From JAOUGY01 sp963785075 (GTDB lineage: Bacteria > Actinomycetota > Acidimicrobiia > Spongiisociales > ZC4RG35), in NCBI GenBank assembly GCA_963785075.1, contig CAWATW010000010.1, positions 372,001 through 436,000 on the forward strand: 64,000 nucleotides of DNA, given 5' to 3'. This document shows, piece after piece, positions 16,832 to 26,169 of this stretch. Each line of letters begins with the position of its first letter. Positions within the stretch are counted from its first letter, which is position 1. The translations under genes were made by a program, and so were the position numbers. A model generated the notes under the pieces. That model was not told the DNA's origin. It saw only the letters and a list, made by a program, of their open reading frames with translations, and did no database searches.

Positions 16832-18013
16832 ATGAGGGCGACCTGGCGCATCGCGATCAAGGATCTTTCGCTTCGCTTGCGAGACCGCTCTGTGTTCATC
16901 ATCGGTCTCATCGCTCCACTGGCCCTCGCATACATCTTCAGCCTGGTCTTTGGAGGAAGCCTCAACGATGTGGGCGAGCAGATCACGCTCGAGATGGGAG
17001 CGGTCATCGAAGACTCGGGGCCCATCGGGCAGACGTTCGGTGAGATTTTGGCGTCGATCGACGCCCAGGGATTCATCGACCTTGTTCGATACGAGGATCT
17101 CGCTGCAGCAGAACAGGCCGTGGAAGACGGGACGGTCGGGGCGATCTTCCACGTTCCGGCTGACCTCTCGACATCGATCGAGCAGGGCGCCGATGTGCAG
17201 ATCGATGTCATCGGCAACGTCGACGCCCCCACCACCACGGACATCGCCGCGTCGATCGCCAAGGAATATGTCGCGGGTGTGACCCGGGCCAACTTGTCGG
17301 CGCTGACAGCGGTGGGGACCGGGGTCCTGGAGCCGGAACGTTTCATCGAGGCGGCAACGGAGGCAGGGAACGAAGCCGGTTTGGTCCAGCTCGGCGAGCT
17401 CGAGACCGAGGTGCGTCAGCTCGACTCCTCTACGTTTTTTGTCGCCGGGCTCTCGATCTTCTTCATGTTCTTCGTAGCCGGACTCAGTGTCACCTCCATG
17501 CTGGAGGAACGTCGCGACGGAACTTTGGGACGCTTGATCGCGGCCCCGATCTCGCGGGCATCGATCGTTGCCGGCAAATCCCTCACTTCGGTGATCATCG
17601 GCCTCGTATCGATGACGGTCTTGGTGGTGGCGTCGGGGTTCGTCATGGATGCCGACTGGGGCCCGCCCCTGGGCGTGGCAATGCTGGTCCTTGCGGCGAT
17701 CCTGGCCGTGGTCGGGATCATGACCCTCGTCGGTGGGCTCGCACACACGCCGGAGCAAGCCGGAAACCTCCAGTCCGTGGTCGCTGTCAGCTTCGCGATG
17801 CTGGGTGGAACCTTCGTGCCCATCAGCGGCGGTGATGGAATCCTGGCCAGCCTCCAATACGCCACGCCGAACGCATGGTTCATGCGTGGACTGTCGGAGA
17901 TGGCCAGCGGCGACGTCGCTGCCGGCATCCCGGCGGCGACGGTTCTGTTCGGGATCGCGTTGGTGTCAGGCGTGATCGGATCGATCGTCGTGGGAAAGGC
18001 GGTGCGACCGTGA
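16832..18013 (+). CDS. ABC-2 type permease
   Basis: 393 aa with the ABC-2 layout: one membrane helix near residues 22-46 (RSVFIIGLIAPLALAYIFSL), a long extracytoplasmic domain to about residue 205, then five helices to the C-terminus. The cytoplasmic loop after the sixth-helix region contains EERRDGTLGRLIAAPISR, typical of these permeases. It begins one base after the ATPase stop and overlaps the next permease as GTGA (18010-18013). The two permeases probably form a heterodimer with the DrrA-like ATPase. Confidence 0.88.
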   Translation: MRATWRIAIKDLSLRLRDRSVFIIGLIAPLALAYIFSLVFGGSLNDVGEQITLEMGAVIEDSGPIGQTFGEILASIDAQGFIDLVRYEDLAAAEQAVEDGTVGAIFHVPADLSTSIEQGADVQIDVIGNVDAPTTTDIAASIAKEYVAGVTRANLSALTAVGTGVLEPERFIEAATEAGNEAGLVQLGELETEVRQLDSSTFFVAGLSIFFMFFVAGLSVTSMLEERRDGTLGRLIAAPISRASIVAGKSLTSVIIGLVSMTVLVVASGFVMDADWGPPLGVAMLVLAAILAVVGIMTLVGGLAHTPEQAGNLQSVVAVSFAMLGGTFVPISGGDGILASLQYATPNAWFMRGLSEMASGDVAAGIPAATVLFGIALVSGVIGSIVVGKAVRP

Positions 18014-19167
18014 AAGTCCTCGCAATCGCCCGCGCCAACCTCACCAGGTTCCTTCGCGATCGGTCCAACGTCTTCTTCGTGTTCGTCCTTCCGATCGGGA
18101 TCGTCCTGCTGATCGGGGCGCAATTCAGCGGCGACTTCTCACCCGTTGTCGGCGTGTCCACTTCAGGAGAAGACGTGGGCGTTCGACTCGTGTCCGCACT
18201 CGAGGACTCCGGTGCCGTACAGGTGACGGGATTCGACTCCGAGTCCGAGCTGATCCGGGAGGTAGAGCGAGGCAATCTCGCCGCCGGGGTGACGGTGCCC
18301 GAAGGCGCAAGCGATGACCTGGCTGCCGGCCAGGCGGTGACACTCGGGTTCGTGACAAGACCGGACGGAGTGGGCCCTCAGCTGAGATCGGTGGTTTCGG
18401 AGGTCGTGGGGGAGATGTCGCTACAACCATCGGCGGCGGCATTCGCGATCGGACAGGGCGCCGACCCGGCACTCGCCTTTCAGGTAGCGGAGGCAGGTGC
18501 GGCTTCGCTGCCTGCGATCGAGGTCGATCGTTCAGTCGCCGGCGAGTCGCTCTTCGAGGGTGTCGACGGGCAGTTCGACATCGGTGCGTCGAGCCAGTTG
18601 GTGCTGTTCATGTTCCTCACAGGATTGTCGGGATCCGCCGCGCTGATTCAGAACCGCCAGCTCGGAGTCACGACCAGGATGATCGGCACTCCCACCTCGA
18701 TTCGCACCATCATCGCCGGTGAGGCGCTGGGGCGATTCGTCATCACCCTCACTCAGGGTCTGTACATCATGGTGGCCACCATCCTGTTGTTCCGGGTCGG
18801 GTGGGGAAACCCTCTCGCCAGCGGTGCAGTGCTCGTGGTGTTTGCGGCCGTCGGCGCCGGTGCTGCCATGCTCTTTGGCACGGTTTTCCGCAATGATCAA
18901 CAGGCCGGTGGAGTGTCGGTCGTCGCCGGGATCGGGCTGGCCGCGCTGGGCGGCTCGATGCTGCCCTTGGAGTTGTTCAGCCCCGCGATGAAGACGGTGG
19001 CCCGATTCACCCCGCATGCGTGGGCCAACGAGGCATTCGCCGAGATCCTTCGGAGAGGCGGCGGCATCGCCGACATCTTGCCCCAGCTCGGGGTCCTTGC
19101 GGTGTTCGCGCTGGTATTGCTGACCCTCGCGACCTGGCGGATGCACAAGGTCTCAACCGCTCACTGA
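18010..19167 (+). CDS. ABC-2 type permease
   Basis: 385 aa starting at GTG 18010 inside the previous stop. Layout matches its neighbour: helix near residues 18-37, large external domain, then a C-terminal bundle with NRQLGVTTRMIGTPTS, the permease loop next to the ATPase, and FTPHAWANEAFAEILRRGGG near the end. The homologous start of the two permeases (LAIARANLTRFLRDRSNV here) shows they are paralogues. It ends convergently four bases before the stop of the DUF456 gene. Confidence 0.87.
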   Translation: MKVLAIARANLTRFLRDRSNVFFVFVLPIGIVLLIGAQFSGDFSPVVGVSTSGEDVGVRLVSALEDSGAVQVTGFDSESELIREVERGNLAAGVTVPEGASDDLAAGQAVTLGFVTRPDGVGPQLRSVVSEVVGEMSLQPSAAAFAIGQGADPALAFQVAEAGAASLPAIEVDRSVAGESLFEGVDGQFDIGASSQLVLFMFLTGLSGSAALIQNRQLGVTTRMIGTPTSIRTIIAGEALGRFVITLTQGLYIMVATILLFRVGWGNPLASGAVLVVFAAVGAGAAMLFGTVFRNDQQAGGVSVVAGIGLAALGGSMLPLELFSPAMKTVARFTPHAWANEAFAEILRRGGGIADILPQLGVLAVFALVLLTLATWRMHKVSTAH

Positions 19168-19171
19168 TCGT

Positions 19172-19675
19172 TCATGTGAGGGCCACCGTCGCAGCCCAGC
19201 CTGTCCAGACGAACATGATGGCGATGGCGCAGCCGGCCTGGACTGCCGAGGCTCGCAGCAGTGAAGCGATGATCGACCTGGTCGACCTCCACGCCTCGTG
19301 GTGATTTCTCGTCGAGCGAAGGCGGATGAGAAAGACGCCGAGGACGAACCCGAGAGGGAAGCCGACGACCGGCACGAGGAAGAAGCCGATGACGGCAAGG
19401 GCGAGTCCCAGCAGTTGGGCGGCAAGAGACAGGCCCGTTCCCGCGGCCGCCCGTTGCGGAATCCGGAAATTGAGATACAAACCCAGCGCCGAGAATCCCG
19501 TGGCGACGATCACGCTGATCCAGCCGACGATGCCGAACCCGACGAACATGCCATAGGCGACCACCGCCGCCCACACCAGCAACAAACCGGGAAGCACTGG
19601 CAAAAGGGTGCCGGCCACTCCCACCAGGATCGCCACGCCCGTGACCACTGTCACGGTGAGCTCGTATCCCGTCAC
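19172..19675 (-). CDS. DUF456 family membrane protein
   Basis: 167 aa with about five membrane segments. The opening GVAGTLLPVLPGLLLVWAAV with its P-x-L-P-G core, the following aromatic segment and the glycine-rich GFPLGFVLGVFLIRLR helix match DUF456. Function of the family is unknown. Its start overlaps the plsB stop (19672-19675), so it is transcribed after plsB. Such linkage might reflect a membrane-lipid role, but that is only inference. Confidence 0.83.
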   Translation of the reverse strand: MTGYELTVTVVTGVAILVGVAGTLLPVLPGLLLVWAAVVAYGMFVGFGIVGWISVIVATGFSALGLYLNFRIPQRAAAGTGLSLAAQLLGLALAVIGFFLVPVVGFPLGFVLGVFLIRLRSTRNHHEAWRSTRSIIASLLRASAVQAGCAIAIMFVWTGWAATVALT

Positions 19676-22029
19676 CGCTGGTTGGCGATCTCGGCGATCG
19701 TGAGCGCCAGGTTCCGGAAGCGGTCCACCTCTTCGACGAACAAGTCACGTGCGTTTTCGCCATCAGGCTCGAGCAGGCCTCGGTTCTTGGCGAGCTGGAG
19801 CGCCGAGGAGAAGAGCACCTTGGAGACGCTCTCATCGGCTGCAACCCGACCCTCCGTTCGGTAGATCCGCCCGCGAGCGAGGCATGCGTCGAGAAGCGTC
19901 TTCTCCTCCATCTGATCAGGTGCCTCGAGCAGTTGATCGGCGACGATCTGGTACGCCTCGAGGAGGGGAAGGAGCGTCCAGTGGGCTCGCAACAGGGGCG
20001 CATCGTTGAGCAGGGCCTCCGCATCGGACAGCCGCGACGCCCAGTCCGGGGCGATCGAATCGAGCTCCAGTCCCACCTGCCGGGCGAACACTTCACGCTC
20101 CGAAAAGAAGAACTCGAATTTCAGCAAGTCACGGAGCTGAGATGCTGCGCGCCAGAGATCTTCGGAGTCGTCATCTGCCCCGGTCGACAGCAGAGCAATC
20201 TCGGCAATCGAGCCCGGGATGAAGTAGTGGACCACAACGTTCCGGTAGTAGGCCGCTTGCAGGGCTTGATCGTGGTCGAGGTGGTATCGCGGTGAACCGG
20301 CAACGCGATCGACCGAGACCGACCCGTGAGCAGCGAGTTGGCCGAGAACCCGCCGCACCTCCTCAGGCTGCTCCAAACGCAGAGGTTCCGTCGTGGGAAG
20401 CCCCATACGCTCGATGTAGTCGTCGATCCTCCGGGCCCGTGTGGCAATCTCCTCGGCGCCGAGTGCCCGTCCGCGGGCAGAGAGAACGGCGATCGCCACC
20501 ACGGCGGTGGGTGTGATCGGGGTGACCCGGCTGATTCGGTACATGACTTCGAACGCCAGCTTCTGGAGCTCGATCGACACCTCGTCCTCGTCGCCGACGG
20601 GAATCTCCTTGGCCACCGACAACGGCTCGGCGAATCGGATGTGGATGTTCCCGTAGCGGCGACGGAGCGACTTGATGAACGACAGTGCCCAACCGAACGA
20701 CTCCTTCTGCTTCTCACCACCGCGGGCCTCGGTGGCGTAGTCGGCAACGTCCTGGATCTGGTCGTAGGCGATCGAGGTGGGGACCAGATAGAGGTCGTCG
20801 GCCTTGCCACGTTGCACCGAGTCGACCACCCATCCGAGCATTCCGAACTTCGGGGGGAGGAGCTTGCCCGATCGAGATCTGCCGCCCTCCATGTACCACT
20901 CGAGAGGGAAGCGGCGTTCGACCAGGTAGTCGAGATATGAGCGGAGCACGTGCTTGTAGAGCTCGTTGTCTTTGAACGACCGTCGGATGAAAAACGAGCC
21001 GGTTCGGCGAATGAGGGGTCCGACCGGAAAGAAGTTCATGTTGATGCCTGCCGCGGTGTGGTTCGGCGGCAGGTCGTTCTCCCACAGCAGGTATTGGAGC
21101 GACAGCTTGTCCATGTTCGACCGGTGGGATGGGAGGAACACGATCGGATGCGCCTCACCCAGACGGGCGATCTCGGCCACGGCGGCAGGGTCGTAGAGGA
21201 TGGCGCCATAGCCCTGTCGGTACAGCCAGTGGATGAAGTTTGCGAGCAGGTCGATGAGGAACGGGCTGTGCGAGGCTGCCACCTCGCCGAGGTAGTAGCG
21301 AGCGCGAGCGAAAGCGAGTTCGGGTGACATGCCCGTCTGTGTGGCAACCTGCAGAACGCCATCTCGGAACTCGGAGCGACCGAGTATCTCCTCTTTCACG
21401 AAGCGGGGCACCTTGTACCTGTTCCCACGGAGCACTCGTTCGGCCCGTTCCAGAGCGAGATGGGCACGCCTTGTCACGAACTCGACGAGCGAGGCGACTT
21501 CGACCGACGCCTCGTGAGCAGCGATCAGCTCACCGGCGCCCGCACCTGCCCCGACCACGATCGCCACCCGGTCGGGGTCTTTCCACAGAATGACGCGTTG
21601 TCGGATCGGATCCGGATCACGGGGGTCGCCGAGCTTGAGAACGTCGATCCAGCTGGCAGAGCGCCGTCCGTGCCGTTCGGAGGCTCGCCACACGACCCGA
21701 ACAGGAAGCACCCAAGGGTCATCTCCGCGGTTCAAGCGTGCGCCGACGGCCGGGTCGGTGCGCTGCCCGGGGGCCCGGCGTCTCGATGGCGCCAGGCGCA
21801 GCACGTCGGTCGGGGTCGAGGGAGGGCGGTGCCGGGCGACCCATTCATCGACGAGTCTTCTCTCCAGGGCGCTTGGAGCATCGGCGAGGATCACGACAGG
21901 TCTCTCGTCCGGCATGTCGGGCCACTCGGGTCCGAGGTCGAGTGCGGCCGACGGTTCGGCGGGAAAGGATCGCTGGGGCATTGCGCTCGATTGTATGGTC
22001 GTGATCGGGACGACGGCGGTCTCTGGCAC
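19672..22029 (-). CDS. plsB: Glycerol-3-phosphate 1-O-acyltransferase (PlsB family, actinobacterial length)
   Basis: 785 aa, like mycobacterial PlsB2. It acylates glycerol-3-phosphate with long-chain acyl-thioesters, the first step of phospholipid synthesis, at the membrane. The catalytic HX4D motif is HRSNMD (302-307), followed by NMNFFPVGPLIRRTGSFFIRR and the substrate motif EWYMEGGRSRSGK near residue 380. A C-terminal helical half of about 300 residues completes the family pattern. ATG 22029 is 10 bases from the divergent dtd start; ATG 21981 (residue 17) is an alternative and neither has a clear ribosome site. Confidence 0.93.
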   Translation of the reverse strand: MPETAVVPITTIQSSAMPQRSFPAEPSAALDLGPEWPDMPDERPVVILADAPSALERRLVDEWVARHRPPSTPTDVLRLAPSRRRAPGQRTDPAVGARLNRGDDPWVLPVRVVWRASERHGRRSASWIDVLKLGDPRDPDPIRQRVILWKDPDRVAIVVGAGAGAGELIAAHEASVEVASLVEFVTRRAHLALERAERVLRGNRYKVPRFVKEEILGRSEFRDGVLQVATQTGMSPELAFARARYYLGEVAASHSPFLIDLLANFIHWLYRQGYGAILYDPAAVAEIARLGEAHPIVFLPSHRSNMDKLSLQYLLWENDLPPNHTAAGINMNFFPVGPLIRRTGSFFIRRSFKDNELYKHVLRSYLDYLVERRFPLEWYMEGGRSRSGKLLPPKFGMLGWVVDSVQRGKADDLYLVPTSIAYDQIQDVADYATEARGGEKQKESFGWALSFIKSLRRRYGNIHIRFAEPLSVAKEIPVGDEDEVSIELQKLAFEVMYRISRVTPITPTAVVAIAVLSARGRALGAEEIATRARRIDDYIERMGLPTTEPLRLEQPEEVRRVLGQLAAHGSVSVDRVAGSPRYHLDHDQALQAAYYRNVVVHYFIPGSIAEIALLSTGADDDSEDLWRAASQLRDLLKFEFFFSEREVFARQVGLELDSIAPDWASRLSDAEALLNDAPLLRAHWTLLPLLEAYQIVADQLLEAPDQMEEKTLLDACLARGRIYRTEGRVAADESVSKVLFSSALQLAKNRGLLEPDGENARDLFVEEVDRFRNLALTIAEIANQR

Positions 22030-22039
22030 AATCTCGCAC

Positions 22040-22495
22040 GTGCGTGCCGTGATACAGCGTGTGTCGGAGGCCTCCGTGACGGTCGGCGACGATCAGGTTG
22101 GCGCGATCGGGCCCGGTTTGCTGGTGCTGGTCGGTGTCACACACGTGGACGATTCTCGAGACGCAGAGGCGCTCGCCCGAAAGATCGCCGGGTTGAGGAT
22201 CTTTCGGGACGAGGAGGGGTTGACGAACCTGTCGGTCGGGGACGTCGGAGGCGCTGTGCTTCTCGTCAGCCAGTTCACCCTGTACGCCGATGTTCGACGG
22301 GGGCGGAGGCCCTCGTTCGTCGAGGCTGCGGCGCCAGAGCAGGCAGGGCCATTGTTCGACCTGGTCGTCGATCACATCTCCGCTGCAGGCATCCCGGTCG
22401 CGACGGGTCGTTTCGGGGCGACGATGGAGGTTCGCCTGAGCAACGATGGTCCTGTGACGGTGATCGTCGAGACCCAGGATGGTGCGGTCGTCTGA
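22040..22495 (+). CDS. dtd: D-aminoacyl-tRNA deacylase
   Basis: 151 aa from GTG 22040, the typical Dtd length. It hydrolyses D-amino acids wrongly attached to tRNA. The N-terminus VRAVIQRVSEASVTVGDD, the active-site motif LLVSQFTLYAD and the C-terminal SNDGPVT (NxGPVT family motif) are all present, so catalysis should be intact. It is the only plus-strand gene between plsB and plsY, divergent from plsB and convergent with plsY. Confidence 0.94.
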   Translation: MRAVIQRVSEASVTVGDDQVGAIGPGLLVLVGVTHVDDSRDAEALARKIAGLRIFRDEEGLTNLSVGDVGGAVLLVSQFTLYADVRRGRRPSFVEAAAPEQAGPLFDLVVDHISAAGIPVATGRFGATMEVRLSNDGPVTVIVETQDGAVV

Positions 22496-22507
22496 TTCAG
22501 GTCGCGT

Positions 22508-23101
22508 TCATCGGACCTCGAGGCGCTGCCTTCGGTCGCGTATGAGGTTCACCAACTGTTTGGGTCCGACCGCCAGCGCCAATCCGATCGCCAGCCAACC
22601 AAGCATCGGACTCTCGATTCCCCATGGGGTCGGGAGATCCCATACGGCCCACGCCGCGGAGCCGAAGAGGAGCGAGCCGAGGGCGGACAGCGCGGCGGCC
22701 GGCGCTCGTCTCGTGGCGACGGCGACGGCAGCTATGACCACCAGGACGATCGGCGTCATCATGGGCCAGGCGGCGAGGAGCACGCCGAGCGTGATCGCGA
22801 GGCCCTGCCCGCCTCGGAGCCTCCGGTAGGGGCTCACCACGTTGCCGGCAACGGCGGCGACACCGGCGATCACCGAAGGGCCCGGACCCTGAACGGACGC
22901 CACCGCCGCCACGATCCCTGCACCCTTTGCCACTTCGACCGCCAGCACCGTCGCACCGAGCCCGGCACCACCGAGTCTTCGTGCGTTGTTTGCGCCCGGA
23001 TTACCGCTTCCTCCGCCTCGGAGGTCGATGCCCCAGATTCGGGCCAGCCAATCTGCAGTTGGGATACCGCCACCGAAGTACCCGATGAGCAGCGCGATCA
23101 T
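22508..23101 (-). CDS. plsY: Acyl-phosphate:glycerol-3-phosphate acyltransferase
   Basis: 197 aa integral membrane protein with about five helices. PlsY transfers acyl groups from acyl-phosphate (made by PlsX, encoded at 55.9 kb) to glycerol-3-phosphate. The family motifs are visible: FGGGIPTADWLAR, GSGNPGANNARRLGG (a GSGNxGATN-type motif with Asn in place of Thr) and LRGGQGLA (usually GGKG; here GGQG). The two changes make a divergent but recognisable member. ATG 23101 overlaps the stop of adnB (ATGA), placing it at the end of the adn operon. Confidence 0.86.
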   Translation of the reverse strand: MIALLIGYFGGGIPTADWLARIWGIDLRGGGSGNPGANNARRLGGAGLGATVLAVEVAKGAGIVAAVASVQGPGPSVIAGVAAVAGNVVSPYRRLRGGQGLAITLGVLLAAWPMMTPIVLVVIAAVAVATRRAPAAALSALGSLLFGSAAWAVWDLPTPWGIESPMLGWLAIGLALAVGPKQLVNLIRDRRQRLEVR

Positions 23102-26100
23102 CGGGCATCGAGAAACTGGCGACCGGCTGCACAGAACGCCAGGAAGTCGCATCGGCGGCAAGACTTCGAAGCGCGCGGCTCGAAGTCGGTGTTGCAGATG
23201 CCGTCGGCGAGTTCGAGAAGGGCCGAATGCGCCTCGGCCAACCACCGTTCGTCGACATGCTCGGTGCGCTCGGTGAGACCGTCGCCGAGATAGGCGAAGG
23301 TCACCCGCAGTGCCGTCGGGGGAGCGGCCGAGAAAGCTCCGTGATGGAGGGCAAGAGCATACGCCTGGAGTTGGACCCGCATCGCCGGGTCGTCTGAGGG
23401 GCGTCCGCTCTTGAAGTCGACGACTTCCCACAACTCCCCGTCCCGATACACGGCGTCGACGCGACCGCGCACGATGAGCCGATCCCCGATCGCCAATTCA
23501 AAGGGCGCTTCGACCAGGAAGGGAGCCGACTCGGCAAACCGGGACCGAGCGAAGACGTCGAAGGCGTCGGCAGATGCCGTGGACGTGCCCTCGTGGTCCG
23601 CGATGTCGTAGAGAGTGGGCACGATCTCCTCCAGCGGCACGATGCCCCGGTGGTGGAGTTCGATCCGGCGATGAACCTCGACTCCACGACGTGCCGACCG
23701 TGAATACCTGCGGGGAAGGCGGTCGACTTCGGACCATTCGTAGCGTTTCGGGCACGACGCGTACGTCACGAGGCCGGTGACCGAGGTGCTCATCTCCTGG
23801 GTCTCGACCGGCATCACCGGGTCCGGCAGTCGGAACAGCAGCTGCTGGAACTCCTCCACCGCCGAATCGTAGGCTCGGCCCATCGCAGCACCCTCTGCCA
23901 GTTTGCGTGGATGGTCGGGCATCTGAATCGAAGCTCTGAGGCCATGCTGCCAGCCGTCCTCGCCGAACACCGGGTCGGGTGCCGATATCCGGTCGCTTCG
24001 GTAGCCGAGGGTTTCGGGCCGTTCCGGCGCGTCGGTCGAGTCGGCGACCACGGCGGTCATGGGGTGTGCGGCGACGAGTTCATAGAGCGGTGATCGCTTC
24101 GCCGGGCGCTTGGTCGGCTCCGGGTATCCGTACCAATGGGCGCCGGTCACCGTGAGCATGCTCTTGGCTCTCGTGGTTGCCACGTAGGCAATGCGCCACT
24201 CCTGACTGTCGTGTCGTTGCTTCAACGCGGCCTTGCGTTGCTCTTCCGACATCGTCGCCGTGAGCATTGGCAAGTCCTCGGCGTCGAGGCGGTACTCGTG
24301 CGGCAGTGATTCGGCTTTCGTGAAGGGGTTGTCATACGCCCCCGTGACTCCCGAGGGGAAGTTGCCCTGGTAGGCGGCCGGGACGAAGACGATCGGCCAT
24401 TCCAGTCCCTTGGCCCGGTGAACCGTGAGCAGGGTGACGGCATCTGCACCCGCCAATCGCGCCGTGTCGAGCTCCTCAGAGGGTTCCTCTTCCATCGTCC
24501 TGAGGTAGTCGAGGAATGATGTCAGGGACGGCCTGCCCTCCAATGGACTCCACTGTTCCGTGAGGTCGAGGAAGCGATAGATGTTGAGACGAGCGGACAG
24601 CCGTCTTGCGTCGCTCATGGCCTCGACGTCCCGCCAGGCACCGATCTGATCGAGGATTCGTCGTGACAACTCGACCAGGCTCACTCCCTGGGACGCTTCG
24701 AGCAGCGTTCGATAGCGCCTGATGAAGACCTCGAGGGATGCGCGAGCCTCGGGCCTCAGATCGCCCACCTGATCCAGATGGTCGATGGCTTCGAGCAGGG
24801 AAAGCCGCTCTGTCGCGTCGGCCGCGCCGGTGTATTCGGTCCATCGGGTGAGCACGGCCAGGTCACCCATGCCCAGTCGGTGTCGGCTCCCCATCAGCAG
24901 TCGCGCCAGAGCCGGCCCATCCATGGGATCGTCGAGCAGTCGCAGCCACGCGTGGATCTCGACGACCTCCGGAATCGAAAGCAGACCGCCGAGGTTCGCA
25001 ACCTCGATGGGAATGTCACGTGCGGTGAGCGCGTCGCGGAGCAGTGCGATGTCTTTGTTCTTTCTGAACAGGATCGCGATGTCTGCCCAGCGCTGTCCTG
25101 CTTGATGGAGCTCGGCGATCTCACCCGCCACCCATTCGGCCTCCACCACGGCATCGTCGAACCAACCTGCGCGGACCGCACCGGGAGCCGACGTGGCGGC
25201 AGGGCGCAGGGCGAGGCGGGGACGACCGTCGATCTCTGCCCGGATGGCGTTGGCAACATCCAGGATGTGTGCCCCCGAGCGCCGGTTCTCGGTGAGCGGA
25301 AGCGTCGGAGCGCTTTGGCCCCGGACATCAGGGAAATGCTCGGGGAACCGCCGGAAGTTGCCGAGAGATGCCCCCCGCCATTCGTAGATCGTCTGGTCGG
25401 GATCGCCGACCGCGGTCACCGGAAATCCGTCGGTGAAGATGGCAGCCAGCAGGTTCCGTTGTGCGGGGTTGGTGTCCTGATACTCGTCGAGCACCACCAC
25501 CTCGAATCGGGCCTGAATGCGACGAGCCACCCACGGGTGCTCGGTGACGACCTGGTGGGCGGCAGCCACCAGGTCCGAGTAGTCGACCACACCGAGCCGG
25601 CGCTTCTCCTGCTCGTAGACCTCGATGGCCTTCAACAGATCCCGTCGCTCGAGCCATGTGGGGTCGCCGTCTCGGGGAATCCGGACGTCGTCGGGGCGGA
25701 CGAGATGGTCCCCCATGGTGGCGGCGAGCCTCCGGATGCGATCCACGAGCCCGGACCATGTCGCATTGGAGTTGGGGAGTGGCACCGAGCGTACGACGGT
25801 CGACAGCATCTGTCGGGTGAACGTCGGCGTCACGACACCAACGTCCCGCTCGACGCCCACGAGCGCGCCGAACTCGCGCAGGACTTGGGACGCAAAGCCG
25901 TGGTAGGTGTGGACTTCGACCTGGCGCGCGGGCTCGATCGCCGGCCCGAGCACGGAGCGAACCCGGTCGGCGAGCTCTTCGGCCGCCTTGTTGGTGAAGG
26001 TGATACCGAGCACGCGCTCGGGTTCGATTCCGTGCGCGCCGATCAGCGTCGCGATTCGGTGGGCCACCGTGGTGGTCTTCCCGGTGCCTGCTCCCGCCTC

Positions 26101-26169
26101 GACGCGAAGCGGGGAGAGAGGGTGGTCGATGATGCGCGTCTGTTCGTTGGTTGGTATGAAGATCGTCAC
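23098..26169 (-). CDS. adnB: AdnB-like UvrD/RecB helicase with C-terminal Fe-S PD-(D/E)XK nuclease
   Basis: 1023 aa from GTG 26169. The SF1A motor has Walker A EAGAGTGKTTT (24-34), FTNKAAEELADR, DEYQDTNPAQ, VGDPDQTIYEWRGAS and VHRAKGLEWPIVFVP. The C-terminal nuclease carries Asp905 (GRVDAV), Asp918 and Lys920 (VVDFKSG) and the LQAY glutamine. Four cysteines (806, 1004, 1007, 1013) fit the Fe-S staple of AddB/AdnAB nucleases. With AdnA it should resect DNA double-strand breaks. The frame is open upstream to 26235, but the GTG overlapping the adnA stop gives the natural start. Confidence 0.88.
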   Translation of the reverse strand: MTIFIPTNEQTRIIDHPLSPLRVEAGAGTGKTTTVAHRIATLIGAHGIEPERVLGITFTNKAAEELADRVRSVLGPAIEPARQVEVHTYHGFASQVLREFGALVGVERDVGVVTPTFTRQMLSTVVRSVPLPNSNATWSGLVDRIRRLAATMGDHLVRPDDVRIPRDGDPTWLERRDLLKAIEVYEQEKRRLGVVDYSDLVAAAHQVVTEHPWVARRIQARFEVVVLDEYQDTNPAQRNLLAAIFTDGFPVTAVGDPDQTIYEWRGASLGNFRRFPEHFPDVRGQSAPTLPLTENRRSGAHILDVANAIRAEIDGRPRLALRPAATSAPGAVRAGWFDDAVVEAEWVAGEIAELHQAGQRWADIAILFRKNKDIALLRDALTARDIPIEVANLGGLLSIPEVVEIHAWLRLLDDPMDGPALARLLMGSRHRLGMGDLAVLTRWTEYTGAADATERLSLLEAIDHLDQVGDLRPEARASLEVFIRRYRTLLEASQGVSLVELSRRILDQIGAWRDVEAMSDARRLSARLNIYRFLDLTEQWSPLEGRPSLTSFLDYLRTMEEEPSEELDTARLAGADAVTLLTVHRAKGLEWPIVFVPAAYQGNFPSGVTGAYDNPFTKAESLPHEYRLDAEDLPMLTATMSEEQRKAALKQRHDSQEWRIAYVATTRAKSMLTVTGAHWYGYPEPTKRPAKRSPLYELVAAHPMTAVVADSTDAPERPETLGYRSDRISAPDPVFGEDGWQHGLRASIQMPDHPRKLAEGAAMGRAYDSAVEEFQQLLFRLPDPVMPVETQEMSTSVTGLVTYASCPKRYEWSEVDRLPRRYSRSARRGVEVHRRIELHHRGIVPLEEIVPTLYDIADHEGTSTASADAFDVFARSRFAESAPFLVEAPFELAIGDRLIVRGRVDAVYRDGELWEVVDFKSGRPSDDPAMRVQLQAYALALHHGAFSAAPPTALRVTFAYLGDGLTERTEHVDERWLAEAHSALLELADGICNTDFEPRASKSCRRCDFLAFCAAGRQFLDAR